Positions 9,796-20,727 of a DNA stretch of 64,000 bases are shown in pieces. The stretch comes from an uncultured Bacteroidales bacterium (GTDB lineage: Bacteria; Bacteroidota; Bacteroidia; Bacteroidales; CAIXZF01). The position numbers were made by a program, and so were the translations under genes. The notes below the pieces were generated by a model. The model was not told the DNA's origin. It worked only from the letters and a program-made list of their open reading frames with translations, and searched no databases. Position 1 is the stretch's first letter. The number at the start of each line of letters is the position of its first letter. Where the stretch lies: NCBI GenBank assembly GCA_903923925.1, contig CAIXZF010000061.1, positions 31,325-95,324 of the forward strand. Reading direction: 5' to 3'.

Positions 9796-11346
9796 CTACA
9801 TTTTAATTTCATCTCCGGCCTGATTGTAAAAATGATATTCAAGAAAATGAAATGACGCCATTGATTTCAGGCGAATCCATTTGTGAAACTTGAAATACCA
9901 TTTTACCCTGGCCGAAATAATTCCTTTGGTAAGATAAGAGTAGATGAACGGGTGGAAAGATATTGTCAATTGCTTTTCGTTCTGTTCCTGAATAAGGTAA
10001 CGGATATTGTTTTCTACCTCATCAATAAAAATAATGCTTGGCTTAATCTCGCCGCTACCGTCACAAACGGGACATTTCTCAAGAATTTCAACATTCATTT
10101 CCGGCCTAACCCTTTGACGAGTAATCTGAACCAGTCCGAATTTTGATGGTGGCAGTATAGTATGTTTGGCATGATCCTTTGACATTTCATCGCGGAGCTT
10201 TTCAAATAAAAGTCTGCGATGAGATCCTTCGTTCATGTCAATGAAATCGACCACAATGATGCCGCCCATGTCACGGAGTCTTAGCTGCCTGGCAACTTCC
10301 TTTGCAGCTTCCAGGTTCACTTCCAGAGCATTTTGCTCCTGACTCATGTCGGTGTTCATTTTATGGCCACTGTTCACATCGATAACGTGCATTGCCTCAG
10401 TGTGCTCAATAACAAGGTAAACACCACTTTTTATGGTAACAACCTTTCCAAAGGAACTTTTAATCTGCTTATCAATTCCAACAACCTCAAAAACAGGAGT
10501 TCTGCTTTTATTAATCTTCAGAATATTAACCTTATCAGGGGCAATCTGCTGCAGGTATTGATGAATATCTTCAAATATCAGGGTATCGTTTACTGTTATA
10601 CTATTGAAGGACTCATTGAGCAGATCGCGAAGGATAACATTGGTTTTATCAAGTTCGCTTACAATCTTCTGAGGTGGTTTTGCAGCCATTAACTTTTTGG
10701 ACACTGACTCCCATTTAGCTACAAGGTTTTTGAGGTCGGCATCAAGGTCGGCAACCATTTTATTCTCGGCAACAGTTCGTATTATGACCCCATAATTTTT
10801 GGGTTTAATGCTGCTGATCAATCGTTTGAGGCGATTGCGTTCTTCAACACTTTTAATTTTCTGCGAAACCGAAATTTTATTTGCGAAAGGAACAAGAACG
10901 AGGTAACGACCAGCAAAGGCAATTTCTGAGGTTACCCTTGGACCTTTCGAGGAGATCGGTTCCTTGGCAATCTGAACTAAAATTTGCTGGTTCGGACTTA
11001 TTACAGAGGAAATTTTATTATTTTTCTCAATATCTTCTTCAAGGCTGAAAGCGTCCATTGAAATTAATTCACCTTTACCACTAAGGGCTATTTTAGTGAA
11101 TTTGAGAAGAGATTTTACCTGAGGACCAAGATCGAGGTAATGAAGAAATGCATCTTTTTCGTAGCCAACATCAATAAATGCAGCATTAAGGCCAGGCATG
11201 ATCTTTTTGACCTTACCCAGATAAACGTCACCAACGGAATAATTATTATTCGATTTCTCCTTGTGTAATTCAACAAGCAGCTTATCCTCCAGTAGTGCAA
11301 TTTCAACCCCGGAGGGTATTGAATTGATGATCAGGTCCCTAGTCAC
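9796..11346 (-). CDS. rng: Ribonuclease G/E family protein
   Basis: S1-like N terminus (GDVYLGKVKKIMPGLNAAFIDVGYEKDAFLHYLDLG), GGIIVVDFIDM, CPVCDGSGEI zinc-link; conserved Bacteroidota order next to HU. Confidence 0.93.
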   Translation of the reverse strand: MTRDLIINSIPSGVEIALLEDKLLVELHKEKSNNNYSVGDVYLGKVKKIMPGLNAAFIDVGYEKDAFLHYLDLGPQVKSLLKFTKIALSGKGELISMDAFSLEEDIEKNNKISSVISPNQQILVQIAKEPISSKGPRVTSEIAFAGRYLVLVPFANKISVSQKIKSVEERNRLKRLISSIKPKNYGVIIRTVAENKMVADLDADLKNLVAKWESVSKKLMAAKPPQKIVSELDKTNVILRDLLNESFNSITVNDTLIFEDIHQYLQQIAPDKVNILKINKSRTPVFEVVGIDKQIKSSFGKVVTIKSGVYLVIEHTEAMHVIDVNSGHKMNTDMSQEQNALEVNLEAAKEVARQLRLRDMGGIIVVDFIDMNEGSHRRLLFEKLRDEMSKDHAKHTILPPSKFGLVQITRQRVRPEMNVEILEKCPVCDGSGEIKPSIIFIDEVENNIRYLIQEQNEKQLTISFHPFIYSYLTKGIISARVKWYFKFHKWIRLKSMASFHFLEYHFYNQAGDEIKM

Positions 11347-11520
11347 ATGGAAGCAATTAAACTAATCCCACAATACAATCTTACATATTAAAAATGCCAC
11401 ATGAACATGAAGACTGGCTTTCCGGATATAAAATAGCTTGTCCAAAAACCCCAATTCATCTCTTAAACAAAAAAGGCGACGTCAGGAATTTTTGGACAAG
11501 TTACGATGTATCGTCAGAAA

Positions 11521-11610
11521 TTATTTCTTCTTATGTCTGTTCTTCCGTAAGCGTTTTTTGCGCTTATGAGTGGCCATTTTGTGTCTCTTTCTCTTCTTTC
11601 CGCTTGGCAT
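11521..11610 (-). CDS. 29-aa basic protein, AURKAIP1/COX24 (mS38-like) family
   Basis: Reverse complement reads ATG...TAA as MPSGKKRKRHKMATHKRKKRLRKNRHKKK. Lies between HU and rng on the same strand. Absent from the ORF track because of its length. Confidence 0.85.
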   Translation of the reverse strand: MPSGKKRKRHKMATHKRKKRLRKNRHKKK

Positions 11611-11631
11611 AACTCTGTAATTGACTGATGA

Positions 11632-11916
11632 TTACTGTTTTTTGTTTTTTACATCATGCATAAAACTCTTCGCAGGCTTGAAAGCAGGAATGTTATGTTC
11701 TGGGATGATGATTGTGGTATTCCTGGAAATATTCCTTCCGGTTTTTTGAGCTCTTTTCTTGATCGTGAAGCTGCCAAATCCTCTAAGATAGACATTATCA
11801 CCACTGATCATAGCGCCTTTTACAGCATCCATAAAAGACTCAACAGTTGCCTGCACTGCAACTTTTTCGATACCTGTTTTGTTAGCAATCTCGGTTACGA
11901 TTTCTGCTTTCGTCAT
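11632..11916 (-). CDS. HU-family DNA-binding protein
   Basis: MTKAEIVTEIANKTGIEKVAVQATVESFMDAVKGAMISGDNVYLRGFGSFTIKKRAQKTGRNI. Confidence 0.95.
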   Translation of the reverse strand: MTKAEIVTEIANKTGIEKVAVQATVESFMDAVKGAMISGDNVYLRGFGSFTIKKRAQKTGRNISRNTTIIIPEHNIPAFKPAKSFMHDVKNKKQ

Positions 11917-12038
11917 ATCTAAAAGTTTTTTAAAGTTTTGATAATAAATTTATTAATTGGGGTGCAAATATAAATCTTTTTTATTTTGCAGCAATTATTA
12001 TTCGCATTTTTATTCATCATTTACTTAATTAATTCATT

Positions 12039-13121
12039 TTGACTCAAAACTTTGCAAAGTTTCTTATAAAGTGGTATTCACTATATAGCCGGAAATTACC
12101 ATGGCGTAATTCCGGCGACCCATATAAAATCTGGCTTTCTGAGGTCATTTTGCAGCAAACACGTGTGGATCAGGGCCTGGCGTACTACAACTCTTTTGTG
12201 GAACATTATCCATCTATCCATGAACTTTCCAATGCTCACATCGACGAGGTAATGAAGTTGTGGCAGGGTCTGGGTTATTACAGTCGTGCCAGAAACCTTT
12301 ATGCCGGAGCCCAACAGATAGTTCGGGAGTTTAATGGAGTTTTCCCGGCTGATTATAAGTCAATTCGAAGTATTAAGGGTATAGGAGATTATACTGCAGG
12401 AGCAATTGCATCAATCGCTTTCAACCTGCCCTATCCGGCCATCGACGGAAATGTGCTCAGGGTAATCACTCGGATTGCTTCCATTTCAACTCCAGTTGAT
12501 ACAACTGCCGGAAAAAGTGAGATTCATAACTTCCTGATGGAAATAATTGATAAAAATCAGGCTGGTACCTTTAATCAGGCACTTATGGAACTTGGAGCCA
12601 CTATCTGCAAACCCAAATCGCCATTATGCAATGAATGCCCGGTAAATGAATTTTGTATTGCTTTTATTGAGAATACGCATCAGAACTTCCCTGTAAAAAG
12701 AACAAAACTAAAACCTAAGAACCGCTACTTCCTTTATCTGATCCCAACTTTTATGATTGGTGATGAGAAGAATACTTTGATGGGAAAGCGAAGCGGGAAA
12801 GACATCTGGTTTAATCTTTACGATTTTCCTTTGATTGAAGCATCAAAAGAAGAAGATCTTTCTAACAGTCAACTTCCGGAAATTCTGCAAAATACGTTTA
12901 CTAATCCGGATTTTACAGTTTTAAAAATATCAGGTCTCATTAAACACCAGCTTTCACACCAAACAATTTATACCCGTTTTCTTCACCTTGATTTCGCATC
13001 ACTACCAAAGTTTGTAGTACCGAATGATTACCGGTATATCCCATTAAACATGATTCATGAATTAGCAATTCCTCGTTTAATTGACCGATATCTTAGTGGC
13101 AAAAATGTTTTAATTTATTGA
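12039..13121 (+). CDS. mutY: A/G-specific adenine glycosylase (TTG start)
   Basis: WRNSGDPYKIWLSEVILQQTRVDQ, GIGDYTAGAIASIAFN HhH-GPD, CX6CX2CX5C Fe-S motif (CKPKSPLCNECPVNEFC). Confidence 0.95.
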   Translation: MTQNFAKFLIKWYSLYSRKLPWRNSGDPYKIWLSEVILQQTRVDQGLAYYNSFVEHYPSIHELSNAHIDEVMKLWQGLGYYSRARNLYAGAQQIVREFNGVFPADYKSIRSIKGIGDYTAGAIASIAFNLPYPAIDGNVLRVITRIASISTPVDTTAGKSEIHNFLMEIIDKNQAGTFNQALMELGATICKPKSPLCNECPVNEFCIAFIENTHQNFPVKRTKLKPKNRYFLYLIPTFMIGDEKNTLMGKRSGKDIWFNLYDFPLIEASKEEDLSNSQLPEILQNTFTNPDFTVLKISGLIKHQLSHQTIYTRFLHLDFASLPKFVVPNDYRYIPLNMIHELAIPRLIDRYLSGKNVLIY

Positions 13122-13243
13122 AATTCAATATTTTAAAATTTAGTGGCAAAAATAAATTAAAATAAATTGTTTTTTGAGTCCGAATTGCCTTCCTGAATTC
13201 GTATATATTTGTGAGAACCGAAAATAATTAAAAACGAACAAAG

Positions 13244-13666
13244 ATGGCAACAGGAATTAACAAGGTGATCCTTATTGGGAATTTGGGGAAAGATCCTGAA
13301 ACCCAAACCTTCGAAAACGGGCTAAAGAAGACCTCATTTTCGCTGGCAACAACGGAAGTATTTAAAACCAAGGACGGGAACCAGCATACAGAATGGCATA
13401 ATGTCGTGCTTTGGCAAAAAACTGCAGAGATTGCGGAAAAGTGGCTAAAAAAAGGGAATCAGATTTATCTGGAAGGCAGAATCAGGACGAGGCAGTGGGA
13501 AGATAAAGATGGTAACAAACGCTACACAACAGAGATCGTTGGCGATAACTTCATGATGATGGGAGGTGGAAAACCAGTCGACCCGGTAAATCCAGAACAT
13601 TCGCATCAGAATGACGAAAGTTATAAACCTGATCTTACTCAGCAGGAGGACGATCTGCCCTTCTAG
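13244..13666 (+). CDS. ssb: Single-stranded DNA-binding protein
   Basis: INKVILIGNLGKDPETQ...TEWHNVVLWQKTAEIAEKWLKKGNQIYLEGRIRTRQWEDKDGNKRYTTEIV, acidic tail ending DDLPF. Confidence 0.96.
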   Translation: MATGINKVILIGNLGKDPETQTFENGLKKTSFSLATTEVFKTKDGNQHTEWHNVVLWQKTAEIAEKWLKKGNQIYLEGRIRTRQWEDKDGNKRYTTEIVGDNFMMMGGGKPVDPVNPEHSHQNDESYKPDLTQQEDDLPF

Positions 13667-13687
13667 GCCAGATTGATCCTAAAGTGA

Positions 13688-13718
13688 AAAGGCTTGGCAG
13701 AAAATCTGCCAAGCCTTT
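13688..13718 (+). terminator. Intrinsic terminator after ssb
   Basis: AAAGGCTTGGCAGA-aaa-TCTGCCAAGCCTTT perfect 14-bp stem, followed by cattttt. Confidence 0.8.
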
Positions 13719-13783
13719 CATTTTTAAGGATTTTATCATATTTGTATTTTAGATAACTTTGCAGACTATCAAAATAAACAACC

Positions 13784-15139
13784 TTGCTGCAAATTTTTTC
13801 ATATATCGCTGCTGAGAATATTCTATCTGTACAACTTTTTGCACTCTTAAGGAGTTTCAATCTTCTTGATGCGCTCAGTTTAATAACCGTAATCATTTTT
13901 ATGGTTGTAAGTGCAGGTGTTTCTGCAGCAGAAACTGCCTTTTTCTCGCTCAAGCCTTCGCAGATAAAGGATATCAGGATTAACGATGACGATCATGATG
14001 ACCTTGTTGCGAATCTTCTCCAGAAACCAAAAAAACTTCTTGCAACAATTGTTATTTCAAACAACTTCATGAATATTGCGATTGTTATAATTTCAACTTT
14101 TATTATCTCTGGAATTTTTGATATCTCTCATTATCCGTTACTTGGATTCTTCCTTGAGGTAATACTCCTGACTATTATGATCCTATTCATTTGCGAGATT
14201 CTTCCAAAAGTCTATGCTACTCAAAATCCCGGAAAAGTTGCAGTTTTCATGGCAAAACCTCTTAACTCCCTGATATATTTACTACATCCATTCAGTACAC
14301 TTTTGGTTAACTCAACTGCTTTTGTTGATAAACGTTTAGCCAGAAAAGGAGGCAACATCTCAATGAGCGAACTTGAAGAAGCTTTGGATATTACAACAAA
14401 TGAAGATACTCCTGAGGACGAGAAGAAAATACTGAAAGGAATTGTAAATTTCGGAGAAATTGAAGCACGGGAAATTATGAAACCCCGGGTTTATGTTTCT
14501 GCTGTTGAAAACACCCTGAATTATAAGGATCTGCTCGCAAATGTTATGGATGCAGGTTATTCCCGGATTCCTGTTTACAAGGATAATTTCGATACTGTTA
14601 CAGGCGTTTTATACATAAAAGACCTTCTTCCATTTATCTCTAAAGAAGCTGATTTCGATTGGCTGAAACTGGTAAGACCGGCATTCTTTGTCCCTGAAAA
14701 CAAAAAGATTGACGACCTTCTCGAAGAATTTCAAAAGAAAAAAATCCATCTTGCTGTAGTTGTTGACGAGTACGGCGGAACATCGGGAATTATTACACTT
14801 GAAGACATTATTGAGGAAATTGTTGGTGAAATTAACGACGAATTTGACCTTGATCACGATAATCTCAATTTTTCCAAACTCGACGATCATAATTTTATTT
14901 TCCCCGGAGAAACAGCTCTGAACGATGTTTGCAGGGCTCTGGAAATTGACGACAACAGTTTTGATAAAGTAAAAGGAGAATCTGGAACTCTGGCAGGATT
15001 AATTCTGGAAATTGCCGGAAAAATACCAGATCAGAATGAGAAGATTATCTTCGATCGTTTCCTTTTCAGAATAGAATCGGTTGATAAACGGAGAATAAAA
15101 AAAATCAAAGTAACAATTTCCGATGCAACACACATTTAA
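13784..15139 (+). CDS. gldE: Gliding-motility-associated GldE (CorC/HlyC-like: DUF21 + CBS pair + CorC_HlyC)
   Basis: DUF21 membrane domain, CBS pair ([14 protein letters not shown]...), ending CorC domain; adjacent to gldD and ssb as in other Bacteroidota. Confidence 0.88.
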   Translation: MLQIFSYIAAENILSVQLFALLRSFNLLDALSLITVIIFMVVSAGVSAAETAFFSLKPSQIKDIRINDDDHDDLVANLLQKPKKLLATIVISNNFMNIAIVIISTFIISGIFDISHYPLLGFFLEVILLTIMILFICEILPKVYATQNPGKVAVFMAKPLNSLIYLLHPFSTLLVNSTAFVDKRLARKGGNISMSELEEALDITTNEDTPEDEKKILKGIVNFGEIEAREIMKPRVYVSAVENTLNYKDLLANVMDAGYSRIPVYKDNFDTVTGVLYIKDLLPFISKEADFDWLKLVRPAFFVPENKKIDDLLEEFQKKKIHLAVVVDEYGGTSGIITLEDIIEEIVGEINDEFDLDHDNLNFSKLDDHNFIFPGETALNDVCRALEIDDNSFDKVKGESGTLAGLILEIAGKIPDQNEKIIFDRFLFRIESVDKRRIKKIKVTISDATHI

Positions 15140-15746
15140 CAAACATGGCAGTCGGCAGTTTCTACTGATGATAATTGCATTGCCAGCTATTCTTTTTTCC
15201 TGTATTCAGGATTATGTTCCAAAACCCAGAAGCTATTTCAGAATCGACCTCCCTGCTAAAACATATCAGAAATTTGATACAACTTATCCCTACAGTTTTG
15301 AATATCCCTCCTATTCGAAGATTACTTTCAAGCAGGATTCTTTGTCAAAACCTTTTTGGATAAACCTCGAATTCCCCCGATTTAAAGGCACATGTTACCT
15401 AAGTTACAGCAAACTGAACGGGAATCTAAAGGAATACCTGGAGGAGTCGAGAGCTATGGCGTTAAAGCATATGCAGAAATCCAACGGAATTGATGAATAC
15501 ATCATTAACAGGCCCGGATCGAGAGTTTACGGAACTGTTTTCGAAATCAGCGGAAATGAAGCTGCAAGCGCTTACCAGTTTTATCTTACAGATAGTGTAA
15601 CTAATTTTCTGAGGGGAGCGCTTTACTTTAATATTGTTCCCAATAACGATTCCCTTTCACCAGTTATTGATTTTCTGAAAAAGGATATTGATCAGTTGAT
15701 GAAGACTTTAGAATGGAAGGCTATTGGAAAGATAACTAATAAATAA
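15123..15746 (+). CDS. gldD: Gliding motility lipoprotein GldD
   Basis: Lipobox ILFSC; PKPRSYFRIDLPAKTYQKFDTTYPYSFEYP; overlaps gldE. Confidence 0.9.
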   Translation: MQHTFNKHGSRQFLLMIIALPAILFSCIQDYVPKPRSYFRIDLPAKTYQKFDTTYPYSFEYPSYSKITFKQDSLSKPFWINLEFPRFKGTCYLSYSKLNGNLKEYLEESRAMALKHMQKSNGIDEYIINRPGSRVYGTVFEISGNEAASAYQFYLTDSVTNFLRGALYFNIVPNNDSLSPVIDFLKKDIDQLMKTLEWKAIGKITNK

Positions 15747-15753
15747 ACCAATT

Positions 15754-16863
15754 CTAATCCTTTTCCTGGCGATTCATAATATCCATCTGAATCTGGATGG
15801 ACTTTTCGTGCACAAGTTCGAGCATTTTCAGAAGAAATTCTTTATCAAGACCAGTCTTTGCACCAATTTCAAGCCTTTCATGAAGCATCTCCCTCCATCG
15901 TTTAATCTGAAGAATGGTGATGTTATTCTGCTTTTTGTATTCTCCGATTTCATCAATAATTTTCATACGCTGAGCAAGAATACTCAGCAATTCAGCATCT
16001 ATTTTATCGATTTCGGTACGCAGTTTTTCAAGACGATTCTGAAATTCGAGCGTGCCATTGGTTTTTCTGACTACTAATTTTGCCAGGATCTCGTGAAGCT
16101 GAGCCGGCGAAAGTTGCTGGGCAGCATCAGTAAGCGCAACGGAAGGATTATAATGAGACTCTATCATAAGTCCGCTCATCTCCAAATCCAGTGCTTTCTG
16201 CGAAATACTCAGTATATGCTCGCGTTTTCCGGAAATATGACTTGGATCGCAGATTAGTGGCAACGACGGATACAAACGCTTTAGTTCTATCGGAATTTCC
16301 CACATGGGCGAATTTCTGGTTTGTTGCCGCTGGTAATAGTGAAATCCCCTGTGAACCGCAATAATTCTATTAATACCAGCCTGATTAATCCTTTCGAGAG
16401 CACCTATCCATAATTTTAAATCAGGATGGATCGGGTTTTTTACCATAACCGGGATATCAATTCCCTTAAGGCATTCGGCAATTTCCTGAATAGAAAAAGG
16501 ATTAACAACCGTACGGGCACCTATCCACAGAAAATCGATTCCATATTCCAGTGCTTTTTGAATATGCTCAGGATTGGCAACTTCAATAGCTACAGGCAGC
16601 CCGGTTTCTTCCTTAACACGACTGAGCCATTTCAGCCCTTCTTCGCCAACTCCCTGAAATCCTCCCGGACGTGTTCTTGGCTTCCACACTCCCGCTCTGA
16701 AAACATTGATTCCAGGTTCCTGAGCCAAAGCATGAGCAGTTGTTAAAACCTGTTCTTCGCTTTCGGCGCTGCAAGGGCCAGCAATAACTAATATTTCTCC
16801 TGAATTGATTAACCAGTCTTTTATATGTAGTGTATCCAAAACGATCTGAGTATTGAAGTGCAA
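15754..16863 (-). CDS. Bifunctional 3-deoxy-7-phosphoheptulonate synthase / chorismate mutase type II
   Basis: ILVIAGPCSAESEEQVLTTA, FRAGVWKPRTRPGGFQGVGEEGL; C-terminal chorismate mutase (LEKLRTEIDKIDAELLSILAQRMKIIDEIGEYKK). Confidence 0.93.
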   Translation of the reverse strand: MHFNTQIVLDTLHIKDWLINSGEILVIAGPCSAESEEQVLTTAHALAQEPGINVFRAGVWKPRTRPGGFQGVGEEGLKWLSRVKEETGLPVAIEVANPEHIQKALEYGIDFLWIGARTVVNPFSIQEIAECLKGIDIPVMVKNPIHPDLKLWIGALERINQAGINRIIAVHRGFHYYQRQQTRNSPMWEIPIELKRLYPSLPLICDPSHISGKREHILSISQKALDLEMSGLMIESHYNPSVALTDAAQQLSPAQLHEILAKLVVRKTNGTLEFQNRLEKLRTEIDKIDAELLSILAQRMKIIDEIGEYKKQNNITILQIKRWREMLHERLEIGAKTGLDKEFLLKMLELVHEKSIQIQMDIMNRQEKD

Positions 16864-16941
16864 AATTACAAATTAATGCTTCATTTCTTTTTTTACCTTT
16901 GCGCCTGTTTTTTCAGAATGTAGAATTAGATATTAAATAAA

Positions 16942-18351
16942 GTGATGGAAACCTTAAAGAGGACTAGGATTGCAGATTTACTGAAATCCGGAAATACTGA
17001 ATGGATTGGTAAAGAATTTTGCGTAAAAGGCTGGGTTAGAACCAAAAGAGGGAACAAAAATGTAGCTTTTATCGCCTTAAATGATGGATCCATCATTCAT
17101 AATATACAAATAGTTGCAGAAGTGCAACAGTTTGAAGAAGAGCTTCTCAGATTGGTTACCACTGGGTCCTGTATTTCGATAACAGGAGTGTTGGTTGAGT
17201 CGCCGGGGCAGGGTCAACCTGTTGAATTACAGGCAAAGAGAATTGAAATTCTTGGTCCGGCTGATGCTGAAACTTACCCTTTACAGAAAAAAGGACATAG
17301 TCTGGAATTTCTCAGGGAAATCGCCCATCTCCGACCCCGAACCAATACTTTTGGTGCAGTGCTCCGCATTCGCCATGCAATGGCCTTTGCCATTCATAAA
17401 TATTTTAACGACAACGGCTTCTACTACATTCATTCCCCGATTATTACGGGATCAGATGCTGAAGGTGCCGGCGCTATGTTCAGGGTTACAACCCTGGATG
17501 CCAAAAATCCTCCTTTAACTGAAGAAGGGAAAATTGATTATAGTCAGGATTTCTTTGGTAAAGAGACAAATCTTACTGTTTCCGGACAACTGGAAGCCGA
17601 ACTTGCTGCACTTGCTTTAGCACAGGTTTATACTTTTGGTCCTACTTTCCGCGCTGAAAATTCAAATACCCCGCGTCATCTTGCCGAATTCTGGATGATT
17701 GAACCTGAAATGGCATTTTTTGACATAATCGATGATATGGATCTGGCGGAAGATTTCCTGAAATCTCTCATCCGTTATGCCCTCGAAAACTGTGCTGATG
17801 ATCTGGATTTCCTCAACAAAATGTATGATAATGAATTGATTGAAAGACTGAAAACTATCGTAGACAGTACTTTTGTGAGGTTAACCTATACTGAAGCAGT
17901 GAAAATCCTTGAATCATCAGGTCAGGATTTTGAATTTCCTGTTGGCTGGGGCACCGACCTACAATCAGAACACGAACGCTATCTTGTTGAAAAATATTTC
18001 ACTAAACCTGTAATCCTCACAGACTATCCGAAAGAAATCAAGGCATTCTATATGAAGCAGAACGATGATGGAAAAACTGTTCGTGCCATGGATGTTTTAT
18101 TTCCCCGAATTGGTGAAATTATCGGAGGATCTCAGCGTGAAGAGAACTACGAAAAATTGTTAAATAGAATTCATGAACTGGATATTCCTGAGAAAGATGT
18201 GTGGTGGTACCTGGAAACCAGGAAATTTGGCTCAGCTGTTCATAGTGGCTTTGGTCTTGGTTTTGAGAGACTTATCCTTTTTGTTACCGGAATGAGTAAT
18301 ATTAGGGATGTAATTCCTTTCCCAAGAACACCGCAGAATGCTGAATTTTAA
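16942..18351 (+). CDS. asnS: Asparaginyl-tRNA synthetase
   Basis: Class II aa[55 protein letters not shown]. Confidence 0.95.
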   Translation: MMETLKRTRIADLLKSGNTEWIGKEFCVKGWVRTKRGNKNVAFIALNDGSIIHNIQIVAEVQQFEEELLRLVTTGSCISITGVLVESPGQGQPVELQAKRIEILGPADAETYPLQKKGHSLEFLREIAHLRPRTNTFGAVLRIRHAMAFAIHKYFNDNGFYYIHSPIITGSDAEGAGAMFRVTTLDAKNPPLTEEGKIDYSQDFFGKETNLTVSGQLEAELAALALAQVYTFGPTFRAENSNTPRHLAEFWMIEPEMAFFDIIDDMDLAEDFLKSLIRYALENCADDLDFLNKMYDNELIERLKTIVDSTFVRLTYTEAVKILESSGQDFEFPVGWGTDLQSEHERYLVEKYFTKPVILTDYPKEIKAFYMKQNDDGKTVRAMDVLFPRIGEIIGGSQREENYEKLLNRIHELDIPEKDVWWYLETRKFGSAVHSGFGLGFERLILFVTGMSNIRDVIPFPRTPQNAEF

Positions 18352-18381
18352 TTATCTTTATTTTCAGCAACTCAACATCAC

Positions 18382-19866
18382 ATGCTGAATCAGAAATTAC
18401 AGCAAAAACTACTACAGAAGCTATCGCCTCAGCAGATTCTATTAATGAAGCTGTTGCAGATTCCTACGATTTCACTCGATCAGCGCATAAAGCAGGAAAT
18501 TGAAGAAAATCCTGCTCTGGAAGATACTTCAGATCCTACGGACGAATCATGGGATGATGAGAAATCCGACTCCGAATTTGAGGAAGATGTAATTAAGGAA
18601 CACAGCCTTGATGACAAGCCTATCGAACAGGAGGAATTTAGATATGAAGATTATTTTGAAGAAGATGATATTCCTGCATATAAGCTTAAATCATCAAATA
18701 CAGGACCCGATGATCAGCGACCTGATATCCCTTTTGCCGAAACTACAAGCTTCAGTGATGCACTGATTTCGCAGCTCGGACTTCATAACCTTGATGAAAA
18801 AGAAATTCTGATTGGCCATATTATTATTGGCAACATCGACGACTCCGGCTATCTTCAACGTGAAATCAGTGCAATGGTCGACGACCTGATGTTCTCACAC
18901 AACATAAGCGCTACTGAAGATGAAATCAGGAAAGTACTTGCTGTTGTTCAGGAATTTGATCCGCCCGGAATTGGCGCCAGGAGCCTTCAGGAATGCCTCC
19001 TTATCCAGTTACGCCGGAAAGACAGCAGAAATGATGCGCTTGCGCTTGCAATTCAGATTGTAGACAAATATTTCGACGAATTCACAAAAAAGCACTTCGA
19101 TAAAATTATCAAACGCGCTCATGTAGAAGAATCAGACGTAAAAGCTGCCCTCGACATCATTCTGAAATTAAATCCCAAACCAGGAAATACAATAAGCGAA
19201 AGCTCAAGAGGAAGTCAGTATATTATTCCTGATTTTATTATTCATAGTGATGAGGGAGATATTGAATTAACGCTCAATTCAAAGAACACGCCTGAATTAA
19301 GAGTTAGCAGAACATATCAGGAAATGATGGAGGATTTTACAAACTCCAAAACAAAGTCAACCCAGCAAAAAGAGGCTCTTCAGTTTATCCGTCAGAAACT
19401 CGATTCTGCTAAATGGTTCATTGATGCCATAAAACAGCGTCAGAATACCTTGTATGTGACCATGAGTGCCATTATGGAATTTCAGCGGGAATATTTCCTT
19501 ACCGGTGATGAAACCAAGTTAAGACCGATGATTCTGAAAGATATCGCTGAGATCGTCAGTCTTGATATTTCAACAGTTTCCAGGGTTGCCAATAGCAAGT
19601 ACGTTCAAACTCCTTACGGGACCTTCCTGTTAAAGAGTTTTTTCTCAGAATCCCTGCAAAACGATAGTGGCGAAGAAGTTTCCACACGTGAAATCAAGAA
19701 GATTCTGAATGATTGCATTGATGCAGAAGTAAAGGATAAACCTTTAACTGACGAAGAATTAACCGATATCCTGAAAACAAAAGGATACAATATTGCCCGC
19801 CGAACTGTTGCCAAATACCGCGAACAGCTCAATATTCCAGTTGCCAGGTTACGTAAGGCTCTTTAA
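18382..19866 (+). CDS. rpoN: RNA polymerase sigma-54 factor
   Basis: LNQKLQQKLLQKLSPQQILLMKLLQIPTISLDQRIKQEIEENPALE and the RpoN-box equivalent IARRTVAKYREQLNIPVARLRK. Confidence 0.95.
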   Translation: MLNQKLQQKLLQKLSPQQILLMKLLQIPTISLDQRIKQEIEENPALEDTSDPTDESWDDEKSDSEFEEDVIKEHSLDDKPIEQEEFRYEDYFEEDDIPAYKLKSSNTGPDDQRPDIPFAETTSFSDALISQLGLHNLDEKEILIGHIIIGNIDDSGYLQREISAMVDDLMFSHNISATEDEIRKVLAVVQEFDPPGIGARSLQECLLIQLRRKDSRNDALALAIQIVDKYFDEFTKKHFDKIIKRAHVEESDVKAALDIILKLNPKPGNTISESSRGSQYIIPDFIIHSDEGDIELTLNSKNTPELRVSRTYQEMMEDFTNSKTKSTQQKEALQFIRQKLDSAKWFIDAIKQRQNTLYVTMSAIMEFQREYFLTGDETKLRPMILKDIAEIVSLDISTVSRVANSKYVQTPYGTFLLKSFFSESLQNDSGEEVSTREIKKILNDCIDAEVKDKPLTDEELTDILKTKGYNIARRTVAKYREQLNIPVARLRKAL

Positions 19867-19877
19867 ATCATTACAGA

Positions 19878-20489
19878 ATGGAAGAAAAATTCGCGAAAGG
19901 AATCTCAGTTGTTTTTCACCCCCTGATTATTCCAACATACGTGTATCTATTAATGTTGAATCAGGAATCTTTTTACGCATATCTCTTACCAGCAAAGGCC
20001 AAATGGCTAATTATCGGATTGGTTTTTATAACAACCTTCCTCCTTCCATTGCTTCTAAATTTGCTTTTATTAAACCGGGGAATAATAAAGTCCTTTATGA
20101 TGGAAACAAAGGAGGAACGTTTATTCCCTTTGTTGATAACCTCAATCTTTTTCTACCTCTGCGCTTACTTTATACATTCCTTCCAGCTCCCAAATCTGTT
20201 TTACCTTTTTTCGCTGGGTGCAACACTGGTAGCCATTTTTGTACTACTGATAAATTTCTGGATTAAAATCAGCATTCACATGGCAGCAATTGGTGGAGCT
20301 CTGGGAACCTTTCTGGGATTATCTTACAAATGGGAGGTTAATTTTATCATGATAATACTGGCTATTATCCTGTTAACCGGACTAGTAGGCTTCTCGAGAA
20401 TAAAACTCTCTGCACATAAGCAATTCGAAATTTATAGTGGTTTTTTGTTGGGATTTGGATTGATGTTCGGGCTTTACTTGGCTATTTGA
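19878..20489 (+). CDS. Polytopic membrane protein, PAP2-like family
   Basis: About six hydrophobic segments, IHMAAIGGALGTFLGLS; follows rpoN. Family assignment tentative. Confidence 0.5.
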   Translation: MEEKFAKGISVVFHPLIIPTYVYLLMLNQESFYAYLLPAKAKWLIIGLVFITTFLLPLLLNLLLLNRGIIKSFMMETKEERLFPLLITSIFFYLCAYFIHSFQLPNLFYLFSLGATLVAIFVLLINFWIKISIHMAAIGGALGTFLGLSYKWEVNFIMIILAIILLTGLVGFSRIKLSAHKQFEIYSGFLLGFGLMFGLYLAI

Positions 20490-20610
20490 CATCAGCAATC
20501 TGATTGTGATTTTATTTAGAATCATTCTTAATTGTATTTGCAGGTAATTGAAAACCATTTATTTACTTAAATGATGCATTTTGAGATGCAATTATATAGA
20601 TTAATCCATA

Positions 20611-20618
20611 TAAATTTG
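20611..20618 (+). promoter_or_regulatory. Candidate TAnnTTTG (-7) element (TAAATTTG) upstream of the bcr cluster
   Basis: Matches the Bacteroidota -7 consensus; lies in the ~240 bp gap before bcrC. No clear -33 seen. Confidence 0.3.
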
Positions 20619-20727
20619 GACTTCTCTAGTCAGAAATGATACTGTTTGGCTTTCATAATTGAATCTTGATGAAACTACAGTATCTTAATTAATATCTTAT
20701 TAATCAACAATTTAAACTGTATTCACA

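Noticed and set aside
11394-11612. Plus-strand ORF 11394..11612
   Set aside because: Antisense to the well-supported 29-aa COX24-like gene; no recognisable protein features.
20630-20670. Possible sigma-54 promoter (TTTGGCTTTCATAATTGA) before bcrC, tempting because rpoN is two genes upstream
   Set aside because: The GG is followed after 10 nt by TG rather than the required GC, and no bEBP is linked. rpoN next to asnS is likely ordinary Bacteroidota synteny.
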